Part shown: in pieces, positions 11,678 through 20,755 of the stretch
How the letters are laid out: every line of letters starts with the position of its first letter
Position numbering within the stretch: the first letter of the stretch is position 1
Assembly (NCBI RefSeq): GCF_950023065.1
Contig: NC_088681.1
Location: 68,978,836 to 69,042,835, forward strand
Source: Planococcus citri
Taxonomy: Eukaryota; Arthropoda; Insecta; Hemiptera; Pseudococcidae
DNA length: 64,000 bases
Reading direction: 5' to 3'
The notes under the pieces: generated by a model
The model's database searches: none
Told to the model about the DNA's origin: nothing
What the model saw: the letters and a program-made list of their open reading frames with translations, nothing else
Program-made: the position numbers and the translations under genes

Positions 11678-12124
11678 CAGTGGCGGATTAGGTATTTTGG
11701 CGCTCTAAGCTGGATAAAATTGAGCGCCTTTACCACATAAATTTTCAACACCCCCCCTCCCCCTCAAAAAAATACTGGAATTCCTATGAATATTTTACAA
11801 CATTGAAAAAATAATTTCTTGCATAAGCATAGTAAACATTTATTTTTTCTATAAAGTAAAAATGTAAAATTTATATGTATTTAACAGGTATTTGTTTATA
11901 AAAAAAAGTACAATTTTTCGAGATTTCGACGACATTTCAACATGACGACATGAATTCTCATTGGCGTTACCTGTCTTCATATAATCTACCTAGCCAACGA
12001 AAAATTGTCATGATTTTTTCATTATTATTTTCGGTTTTTTTTTCATCTTCCCAAAATTTTTGCGCCCCTAAAATTTTGCGCTCCGAGCTTCAGCTTGGTT
12101 TGCTTTTAGGGTAATCCGGCGCTG
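11678..12124. mobile_element. 447-bp hAT-like MITE
   Basis: Termini CAGTGGCGGATTA and TAATCCGGCGCTG are imperfect inverted repeats, flanked by an exact 8-bp duplication GAATGTAC (11670-11677, 12125-12132). No transposase. It is a different family from the element at 6937-7209, although both begin CAGTGGCG. Confidence 0.9.
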
Positions 12125-12139
12125 GAATGTACGCGGATC

Positions 12140-12560
12140 AATTTTGAACTCGATAATTACTCGATTTATTCGCGAATAATTGACCAAAAATGAATTAAAT
12201 GAATAGATTCATTCGCGCATGATTCATTCATTAATTCACAAAATATAATTCAATCCGTTCGTGAATGATTTATCAAAAATTGAGTAAATGAATCGATTCG
12301 TTCGTGAACCAATCACTTATACGAATCGATTCGTTCGCAAACGAGTCACTTATACGATTCAATTCGTTCGCGAATAATTTAGTAACTACTGATTAACTCG
12401 TTCGCGAATGATTCACCTACAAATCAATCGAATGATTCACCAAGAAATCAGTCAATTTATTTACTAAATCACCAATTGTTCGTAAATGATTCGATTCGAT
12501 TGTAAACAGATCAATTGCTATAAAAATGTTTCAAAAACAGTGAATCAATTCGTTCGTAAA
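12140..12560. repeat. Degenerate array of ATCGATTCGTTCGCGAA-like units
   Basis: About 400 bp of diverged units built from ATTCGTTCGCGAATGATT, many containing the palindromes ATCGAT and TTCGCGAA, with variable spacing. Not coding. It could be an old satellite or a cluster of factor sites. Confidence 0.6.
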
Positions 12561-12579
12561 AAATTTTTATTCAGAGAAA

Positions 12580-13450
12580 AGTCGGTCTTCTCACGCTGCT
12601 AAATGCGTGAGTGTTTTTTTTTTTTTAAAATCAGACTTCGTGTAAATAATTTTTTTTTTGTGAAAATACGAAAATTTCACTTTTGTTACTTTCAATAAAA
12701 GCTTGAACAAAAAGCTAATAAAAGTACATAGTATCAAATTAGAGTCAAGTTCAACGCGCACAGAATAACGTATTCCAAATGCCTCAAATTTTTAAAAATT
12801 GAGTGAAGAAAAATCGAAGAGCACCCAAAAACATACGCCAGATTAAAATTCAAGTGTTGAATTTTAGAGGTGAATTTTTGAAAATTCAAACCTGGCCAAA
12901 GATACCCACCAGCTTACAAAATGATTATAGCAAACGGCCGAGTGAACAGTCATCTATCATGACAATTTTTTATCATGCATTGACGTAGGTTTATAAATTA
13001 AAAAGATCGTCACCATACTAGGTACACGCAAAATGACTAATGAGTTTAAATATTTACAATTATTAGTTGAGAACAGTTACATAATTCTATACACAATTCT
13101 ACTGATACCTACATTATTTTCACCGGAGATCACAAATTACACTCGTATCGTACTACAATAGGTACGAGGATATCTATCCATACAAATTAGGGTCGATCTC
13201 GAAAAAGAATTTCGAAAAATGTAGCCCAAATTTAGTGGAGATCTTCGTTTTGAGTTAAGTCATTCAGAAAAATTTTAGATCCGGAAGTGCTGCTGGAGGG
13301 AAGATATGGGTTCTTCAAAGAGGTGCATTTGAGAAAAATTCATAGGTTTTTAGAAACGGCTCAGTTCCAAAATTGTAGTATTTGAAATTCTACGTCGCTC
13401 AAATTAGGTCATTGCTGTCCAAAAAGATCAGCCCAAATTGTTTCTCAACT
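12580..13450. repeat. Degenerate third copy of the duplicated upstream segment
   Basis: It matches parts of 8450-9870 and 22870-24240 in the same order (for example AACGTATTCCAAATGCCTCA, GAACAGTCATCTATCA, and a later GGTCATTGCTGTCCAAAAAGA), but is more diverged and has internal deletions. It is evidence for an older unit. Confidence 0.8.
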
Positions 13451-13507
13451 CATAATGAAAGTCTCCACACGGGAAAAAAAATTATGGATAATTTTTACTA
13501 TTTCTCA

Positions 13508-13662
13508 CAGTAACCGGATCCCATTCAAAAATATTGTGAATTTCACTATGAGATTAGTAAATTTTACTAATGAGAGTAATAAATTTTACCTAATTCTAGG
13601 TAAAATGTATTTTTTCGGCTGAGTAAAAATCACTGTTATTTTTGAATGGGATCCGGTTACTA
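13508..13662. mobile_element. Short inverted-repeat element
   Basis: Inverted repeats of about 26 bp (AGTAACCGGATCCCATTC and its complement) bound about 155 bp, the centre of which is rich in TAGTAAATTTTACTAAT. It looks like a small MITE. The target duplication is unclear. Confidence 0.6.
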
Positions 13663-13706
13663 TACTGAAACAGTAATTTAATTTACTGCAAAACATGCTA
13701 AATTAT

Positions 13707-13775
13707 TCATTCAAGTAAAAGATCTGCTGGATTTTCTTCATCACTTGAGCTACACTGAACTCTAAGTTCTTGTTC
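13707..13775 (-). pseudogene. Remnant or alternative copy of the receptor tail exon
   Basis: About 55 bp match copy 2 exon 7. In the same frame it reads CSSSDEENPADLLLE then TGA, against CSSNDVENPADLLHE in copy 2. No convincing acceptor lies upstream. Probably the tail exon of a lost third gene copy; an alternative last exon is less likely. Confidence 0.6.
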
Positions 13776-14240
13776 ATTTTTTTTGGGGTAATTCGTGTTT
13801 TGAAAATGTTTTCTTCTCAAATATGTGTTTCACATTAATCAGGCCAAACCATCGAAAGATATAATTTCTGAAATTGGAAAAATATTTTGGAACGCAGTGT
13901 TGCCAACTTCTTGGCCATTATTGTCAATTTCCAGAATTGAAATTTAGGTATCTATAAGTACCAGAAGTAATAGCTTTCCATAATTATGTATTCTAACACA
14001 ATTGAAGCGAAATGAGTATTTGAGAAGAAAAACGGTCTTCTCCGGAGCCCTAATTTTTTCACTACTCAAAATGAAGGTCTCCACTGAATTTGGTCTAAAC
14101 TCTCAAACATAATTTTTAAGAAAATGTTTTTTCGTGATCCATCCTACCACCCATTTACAGTGTATGTCAGGATATGTAACTACTTACATATGTAATTATA
14201 ATCTAATAAATAACACTCATAGCAAGCTATTGTAAATGGT
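13776..14240. other. 3' flank of copy 2, no gene seen
   Basis: AT-rich; it holds a GAAGGTCTCCACT stretch similar to one near 13457. No AATAAA is seen on the minus strand close to the copy 2 stop codon. Confidence 0.4.
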
Positions 14241-14330
14241 TCATTCATGTAAAAGATCTGCTGGATTTTCTACATCATTGGAGCTGCACTCATGTCTCTG
14301 CGGCCAATAAACATTACATCGCTGGAATAC
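14241..14330 (-). CDS. Copy 2 exon 7: C-terminal tail
   Basis: 90 nt including TGA. A good acceptor (CTTTTACAG) at 14331-14332 enters in phase 0 and gives a 29-residue tail with one tyrosine (CNVYWPQ) and an acidic end (NDVENPADLLHE). A partial homologue of this exon at 13707-13775 ends with the same frame and stop, which supports coding. No clear polyadenylation signal is seen just beyond the stop. The matching copy 1 exon is not visible in the window. Confidence 0.65.
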   Translation of the reverse strand, partial: VFQRCNVYWPQRHECSSNDVENPADLLHE

Positions 14331-17300
14331 CTGTAAAAGATGAATAAAAATAAATCTCAAATCATTGGAGGATGAAGAAAGAGAAGAGCGGATTGGAGGA
14401 TGTTTTGGACTCTCAAAAATCATGATTGTGTGTTTCTGGAAATTGCCCAGGCAACTTTCATTTCACATCATGTTTTTACACAAAATTTCTCAAAGAATAG
14501 GAGTCTATCCTATTTTTTTCTCAAACTTTCACTTTCAATTAAAAATTCAACCTTAGCCAAATTGTTCACCAGTTCCCTTCGAATCCTACTTTGTTTTTTA
14601 AATTAAGTAACACTTGATTACCTCATCATCAGCATTCTTTGATAATATATCCTCCAAAGCATTGGCAATCATTGTGAATGAAGGACGGTCTTCCGGGATG
14701 TAACTCCAACATTTGTGCATTAGACTGTACCTGCAATTAAAAATGAAAAAAAAATTAATTTGAAACAAATAGCTAGAATTGCACAATCAGAAGTATGTAC
14801 AAAAAAGAGATGCATACAGCTTAACAGAGCAGTTGGGGGGTTTTTCCATTCTATAACCTGAGTGTAAAGCCAGGAATAATTTTCCTAAATCTGGAAATGA
14901 AGGATAAGGTGTTGCTCCCAACGTTAGAATCTCCCAAAGTAATATACCGTAGGACCATCTGTCAAATTAAAAACACAATTTTCAAAACCATGTAAATCAC
15001 AAGATGTAGAAGAAAATTTTTATAACCTCAACTTACACATCAGATTGAGTTGAGTAAAGATCATGACCAAGTGCTTCAGGAGCCATCCATTTCACTGGTA
15101 ATCTGTCTTTTGTTTCCTTCCGGTAGTAGTCCTTATTACGAATATCCCTTGCAAGGCCAAAGTCCGCTATTTTTATGATGTAATTGTTGGACACTAGAAC
15201 ATTTCGCGCAGCAAGATCACGGTGCACACACTAAAAAAAAAAATACTTTTATTAGTGGGACATATACCTTATCAATAATTCAGTAAGAGTAACTGTACTT
15301 ATATTACACTTAGTTGAGTATTATTATACATATGAATAAAGTGGCTAATTTGGGAAGAAAATTCATTTAATTAGATGAATTTACAATTATTTGGGTATAT
15401 ACCTTTTTTGCGGCCAAATATTCCATTCCTTTAGCTGCTTGTTGAGCAAACATTAGCAGAGTATTCTGAGATAATTTGAACCCGTGTTTATTCTTGGCAG
15501 AAGGTAAACTATCCCTAAGAAAGTCTCGTAAATTTCCATGTAGAGCAAATTCAGTAATGATAAGTAATTCACCATCTTGAGAGCAACACCCCAAGAGCTG
15601 TAGAACGTTGACATGTGCGCCAATTAGTTTCATTAACTCCATTTCAGATACTAAATCAATCATGTCTTCATCAGAGTGATTATCTAAAAGTACATTATTG
15701 TAATTAAAATCATTACTTTCGGGTTTATTATGAAAAACCAAGTAATCAAAAATGTAGATGGGTCATTCCATGTCAACTCAACCAACGTTTTTGGGTCATG
15801 TCTTTCGATTTCGCTCAAATTTTTTTTGCAATATGTACCCACCCAGTAAGTAAGAAAGCCGCAATCAGTTTGGTCCCAGCCCCCTCAGGGGGCGGGTGGG
15901 GGGGCTTCCATTATTTGCACATTGTCTCGAGGTACTCAACTTCAGCAGCCCATTTCTCCAAAATTATGATACTGTGATCAAAACTGATTTCACAGTTCGA
16001 AAGGGCATTGAATTTTGAACTTTTCAAGTATTCTGAAATTTTCAAAAGTTGAAAGTTGAACTTTCAATTTGAAAGTTCCAATTTCAAAATGGCGCTGTAA
16101 GTGGGAGCTACCATTTAAAATTTTGAAAAAATTTCTATAGATGTACATTTTGATACTTTTTCGAAATATTTAGGTTTCGAGATGGAACTCTTTGACGGAG
16201 GGGGAGCACCCCTACCCTCAATTTTGGGCGAAATTTTCGAAAGAAAATCTGGGGCATGTGACACATCGAATTCTATGTTTTTGGTGACGCTGAACACGAA
16301 TATGACGTCAGATTTTTGATAGGACCCCATCCACGGCCTTCAGCACCTCCCCAAAGGGGGTAAAAGTTCAAAAAAGCGTTTTGTTCGTGTGACACATGGA
16401 ATAGTATGTTTTTGGTGACGCTGAACACGAATATGACGTTAGATTTGTGATTGGACCCATCCACGGGGCCCCAACATTTTTTTTGGACTTTTACCTATTT
16501 GTGGAGGTTCTGGGGGCCCTGGGTGAAGTCGATTCGAAAAACTAAGGCAATATTCGTGTTCAGCGATATCGAAAACCTACTATTTCATGTGTCACACGAA
16601 TGTGACCATTTTTTGGGGGGGTCATCCCCTTTGGGGAGGTACTGGGGGCCGTGGACGGGTCAAATCCAAAATCTGACGTAATATTCGTGTTCAGCGTCAC
16701 CAAAAACATACTATTCCATGTGTCACACGAACAAAACGCTTTTTTGAACTTTTACCACCTTTGGGGAGGTGCTGGGGTCCGTGGATGGGGTCCTATCAAA
16801 AATCTGACGTCATATTCCTGTTCAGCGTCCCCAAAAACATAGAATTCGATGTATCACATGCCCCAGATTTTCTTTCGAAAATTTCGCCCAAAATTGGGGG
16901 TGGGGGTGCTCCCCGTCCGTCAAAGAGTTCCATCTCGAAACCTAAATATTTCAAAAAAGTATCAAAATGTGCATCTATGGAAATTTTTTCAAAATTTTAA
17001 ATGGTAGCTCCCACTTACAGCGCCATTTTGAAATTTGAACATTCAAATTAAAAGTTCAACTTTCAACTTTTGAAAATTTCAGAATACTTGAAAAGTTCAA
17101 AATTCAATGCCCTTTCGAACTGTGAAATCAGTTTTGATCAAAGTATCATAGTTTTGGAGAAATGGGCTGCTGAAGTTGAGTACCTCGAGACAATGTGCAA
17201 ATAATGGAAGCCCCCCCACCCGCCCCATGAGGGGGCTGGGACCAAACTGATTGCGGCTTTCTTACTTACTGGGTGGGTACATATTGTAAAAAAAATTTGA

Positions 17301-20300
17301 GCGAAATCGAAAGGCATGACTTTCAAAATCGCCTTTTTTTGGTTGAGTTGACATGGAATGACCCAGATGGTAACTACTACCTACTACCTACCCTTCAACA
17401 TTTTGACTGCAACAGTGGTGACAACATTTTTCTGCAAAATTCCCAACGCCTCTGCTTGAACCACTTTACCAAATTCTCCTTCTCCCAAATCATTTCCAAG
17501 ATATAAATTCTCTCTGGGGAACTCCCATTTTCCATCAAATGGTAACAAGTATTCTGTCTCTGCTGATATTTTAGCTGTAGGTCTTGAATATTCATTATCA
17601 ACAATAATTGAGATATTAGGTAATTTCTAAAATTAAAAAAACAAAAAAAAAACAACAAACAAAGTGTGTAATGTAGGTTGATACTCACATAGGTTTTGTT
17701 TTGAGGAATGAATCAGTTACCATACAAGTTATTATTTCAAATTACTTACCAATATGTTTGATAAATCGTCGTCCAAATCGATTTGTTTTTCAATGATAAC
17801 TTGCTTAATGGTCTGCTTTAAAACTATCGACTGCATGCACATTTTGTTCATATGCTGTTGCATCTTCTTCAGCACCAGCAAATTTTTCACTGAAGTATTA
17901 CGACGATAGTAAAAATGATAAATGAATAGAAGAAGAGCGATTATACACAATATTCCAATAACACCATAAATGATGATACTTGGTACTGCTTCAGGACTCT
18001 TCAACTTTGGGACTGATTTTATCAATTTATTACCAATCATTACAGTTATGAATTCATGCTTAGCTAAAATGTCATATTCTTCTTCAAACTTATCAATAGA
18101 ATTGAAACGTTGAGATTTTGGCATGGCTGTGATATTTTCATGTTCAGCCAAGGTGTCATAACCTTCATTGGCCAACTGTGATTTTGGTAGGAAGCAAACG
18201 ACTTGATGCGAGGACAGTGATATTACAGTGCAATTATCATTACCAACTTTTACTTTGATGTCTTGTTTTTGGCATGCCGAGTTAACATTGCGCCCTTCAA
18301 TAATTACATATATTTTGTCATTGAATTCAACTGACGAGCTATAGAAGTGAGAAAATTCAGGATCAGGATATAAGGTAAACTTTGTGGATTCATTATAGGT
18401 ATTGAAATTAATCTCAACATTTTCTGGCTGATGTTTTAGGGAAAATTCTAATCCAAGAGGATTATTTGCACTGAAAGAAGAATGATCAATGTTTGGTATG
18501 TGTGGTGACAGACAAGTAGCTGTGGAATCATTTCGAACTGTACAGAAGCTATTATGATCTGTGCCATTAATGTGCACTATGAATTGTAATTCTTTAATCG
18601 ATGTAATGCTTGTGAATGTTATATTACGAATTAAAATTTCAATACCTCCGGAAAGGATACCTTTTGGTGCAGTGTTGAAACCATTTTCATCGCGTTCTGC
18701 ATCCTTCTCATACTTGAATGAGCTGTTGTAAGGCTTGCGGATGTTATTATCAAATTTCACAATTATTTCAACTTTGTTTTCAATAGCTGATGGACCAGTA
18801 ATGCATTTAATTTCGTTTGGGGAACGAGAAATCAACATGCACGATGTATTACCAACTGAAATTTCAACTAATCTTCCAGCATCTAGATGTTCCCCTTTGA
18901 AAATTAGCACAGTGCCACCATATATGAATCCTTGGTTTGGAGAAACATTGTTGATTTTCGAGTTTGCAAATTTAAAATTCTGTTGAGATTTGAAATATCT
19001 TTGATTCAACCATAGTTCAACTGGTCCTTCAAGATTTTCCTGTGGACTTGATCCATCGATATTGCATACAATCATCTTCATAGGTATGCAGTTTTCTATG
19101 AGTGGTATGCAGGGTATACCTGCAACTTTTATAATACTCCTAGAAATATCTTCAAAAGTACACCCAAGATTTTCACCTAGAATTGTAAGATTCGTGCCAC
19201 CTTCCCATGGGCCCTCCACAGGTTTGATGGATGAAATCGATGGTGGTTGTGATTTGAGACATAGCTTGCGTGATATGTAATCATTATCAAAAAATGTTAT
19301 ATTTATGCTTGCAATATTCGGGATGTAGTTAGTTTCAATTCGTAAAGTGGCTTTGAAATAGTCATAATCCAGTGGTATTCTTGATATTTTATTAGCTGAA
19401 GGTGTGTGACAAATGGCATTCGTTTGATCCAATCTGAATAGAGAAGTGGTGTAAATTTCATTCCCGATTTCAAAACTGCAGTTGAATTGTTTGAAGATTG
19501 AGGGTATCTTTTCTATCGTCATTTCAATAATTTTATCAGAAGTTCTTTCAAATGACAGTGAATTGATATGAATAATCTTAGTTTCTTTTCGAAAATCATA
19601 GTTAAGCCACATTTCATAGTTCTGATTTTGCTCGCATTCAAAATTCTTTGTACATTGATTTGATGATACGCACCAGCCACACGATTTAACATCAGACTGC
19701 AAGCAAGTATCATAAGTTCCGAATATTCCGCAAGGTATTTTGGTTCCTCTGTATACCCTGCTAATATCATCTACAGTTGTGAACACAATTAATTCGTCTG
19801 AAGACTGTTGTAGATCAAAATTCACATTTTTCCCAACATTCAAATCTGTATACATGTAGATAAGAGATTTTGTATCATTTACTATAAACGTTTTCAAATA
19901 TCCATCTCTTGTAATGATGCATATAATGGTGCGGTTTTCTCTCCTCGCACTTATGATAGCAGTGGGAAATGCAGTGAATGTGGAAAAAGGAGAACTTATA
20001 ATATGCTCATTTCCATTAAAAGAGGTATTTTTTACACCTCGAATACACTCTGTATCAATATTAATGGTTGAAATTGTTCCAACACACTTCTTTTCGTTCA
20101 ATACAAAGTTCAACTCAGAATTGGCCACGTTACCAAAACAATTTCGAATTTTTTCTGTAAATTTTTTGTTTATCGCATCTAGTGAATAAATACATATGGC
20201 ACTATCAGCAGTAGATTCTTTGGAATTAGTCGTTTTGCTTTTGGAAAAAGTTGCAAATAATACTTTGTCTTTAGGCCCAATCTTCAATGATTTCATCAAT

Positions 20301-20755
20301 TTCAACCCAGGGTTTCCTACATGCGCAGTTTGAACTAAATTATAAGTTCCATTCATACCACCGCATTCGACTAAAATCTCAGAGTATTCGTCTGCAATGG
20401 ATTTACCAGGAGTAATACACATCCTTTTTATTTTTGAAATGTATGGAGATCCCGGCGTCGTAGATTTTCGTTCGGTGGTTAAAAAGTAAACATAGTTCTC
20501 TAAAAGGAATTTGTGTATTAATCTCACATCAAATTTATTCCGGAATTCTTTTGTGATTGATATCATCCAATTTTTATTTTCACCGGCCTGAGAATGATTT
20601 CCAACAGCCGCCAAACTTTTCTTTATATCAACTTGAGCTAGATATTGATTATTTCTGTGGCATGAGACTCCAACACATAGCATGAAAGATGACAAAAAAA
20701 TGAGCAATTTTTTCGAGCGCTTCATTTTTATGTACATAGGTTTAGGAATGAGCAA
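14241..20755 (-). CDS. Plexin-ectodomain receptor tyrosine kinase, copy 2 (intact, 7 exons)
   Basis: Predicted single-pass cell-surface receptor with a tyrosine kinase. Exons: 20755-17750, 17626-17392, 15683-15403, 15230-15037, 14958-14818, 14730-14622, 14330-14241; all introns are GT-AG and all phases match, giving about 1351 codons. Residues 11-32 form a signal peptide. Residues about 80-340 match the C-terminal half of a plexin Sema domain (VECGGMNGTYNL, VLFATFSKS, SAICIYSLDAIN). PSI covers about 341-375 with CGWC; IPT-like repeats span about 395-905 (GPWEGGTNLTILGENLG is typical plexin IPT); the transmembrane helix is about 924-948; a plexin-like helix follows (LKKMQQHMNKM). The kinase spans about 1036-1318: GEGEFG loop 1050-1055, VAVK lysine 1077, helix-C Glu 1094, HRD 1177-1179, DFG 1197-1199, twin activation-loop tyrosines 1209-1210, APE 1224-1226. 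Kinase motifs resemble RET in the N lobe (KWEFPREN, LGEGEFGKVV) and FGFR in the C lobe (GLARDI, KDYYRK, RLPVKWMAPEAL), not MET. No RasGAP domain is present. Ligand unknown. Confidence 0.85.
14622..14730 (-). CDS. Copy 2 exon 6: end of kinase C lobe
   Basis: 109 nt, phase 2 in and phase 0 out. It encodes MHKCWSYIPEDRPSF, the conserved CW...RP pair near the end of tyrosine kinases, then NALEDILSKNADDE. Donor GAG/GTAATT is adequate. If it were not used the protein would end about seven codons later (VIKCYLI). Confidence 0.82.
14818..14958 (-). CDS. Copy 2 exon 5: kinase helices F-G
   Basis: 141 nt, phase 2 in and phase 2 out. It encodes WSYGILLWEILTLG and GYRMEKPPNC, hallmarks of receptor tyrosine kinases. 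Acceptor CAG precedes ATGG and donor GTATGC follows AAGCT. Copy 2 has Leu where copy 1 has Gln in GKLF(L/Q)ALH. Confidence 0.85.
15037..15230 (-). CDS. Copy 2 exon 4: catalytic and activation loops
   Basis: 194 nt, phase 0 in and phase 2 out. It encodes CVHRDLAARN, IADFGLARDI, the twin tyrosines in NKDYYRKE and VKWMAPEAL, so all residues needed for catalysis are present. HRDLAARN is the tyrosine-kinase form of the catalytic loop. It differs from copy 1 at a few positions (for example KDRLPV against KGRLPV). Confidence 0.88.
15403..15683 (-). CDS. Copy 2 exon 3: kinase helix C to helix E
   Basis: 281 nt, phase 1 in and phase 0 out. It encodes the helix-C motif LVSEMELMK with its glutamate, the hinge region LLIITEF, and MEYLAAKK just before the catalytic loop. 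Most similar to FGFR-type kinases from memory of the family. Its upstream intron (15684-17391) is 1708 bp because it carries a foldback element; the matching intron in copy 1 is 103 bp. Confidence 0.85.
15760..17364. mobile_element. 1.6-kb foldback element in intron 2 of copy 2
   Basis: Two long inverted arms of roughly 700 bp each begin GGGTCATTCCATGTCAA and end with its complement; AGAT is duplicated at 15756-15759 and 17365-17368. Copy 1 has the empty site (GTAGATGGTAAC). Arms contain subrepeats with GACGCTGAACACGAATATG. No transposase is present. A relative lies at 60391-61869. It should be removed with the intron unless the hairpin disturbs splicing. Confidence 0.92.
17392..17626 (-). 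CDS. Copy 2 exon 2: juxtamembrane link and kinase N lobe
   Basis: 235 nt, phase 0 in and phase 1 out. Acceptor TTTTAG precedes AAATTACC; donor GTAGGT follows AAGG. It encodes a short linker with two tyrosines (NEY, TEYLLP), then KWEFPREN, the GEGEFG loop and the VAVKMLK lysine motif. The PheProArg entry and glycine loop are very like RET. The upstream intron is only 123 bp and separates plexin-derived from kinase-derived sequence. Confidence 0.85.
17750..20755 (-). CDS. Copy 2 exon 1: signal peptide, half Sema, PSI, IPT, TM, juxtamembrane
   Basis: One uninterrupted frame of 1002 codons up to a phase-0 donor (TTG then GTAAGT) at 17750/17749. Three in-frame ATGs lie close together: 20755, the MYIK methionine ten codons minus four further on, and MKRSKK at residue 11. 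The last gives the cleanest signal peptide (KRSKK then a hydrophobic run to VGVSC), so the true start may be at residue 7 or 11. Plexin genes usually have many introns across this stretch, so a single 3-kb exon is unusual. About 20 NxS/T sites fit an extracellular protein. Compared with copy 1, 73 codons after ITFFD are missing, in frame, near residue 490. Confidence 0.85.

Noticed and set aside
14241..20755. Identity as an invertebrate MET/RON orthologue.
   Set aside because: Kinase motifs resemble RET/FGFR, copy 1 has a second PSI-like segment, and the juxtamembrane helix is plexin-like. A tree is needed to be final.
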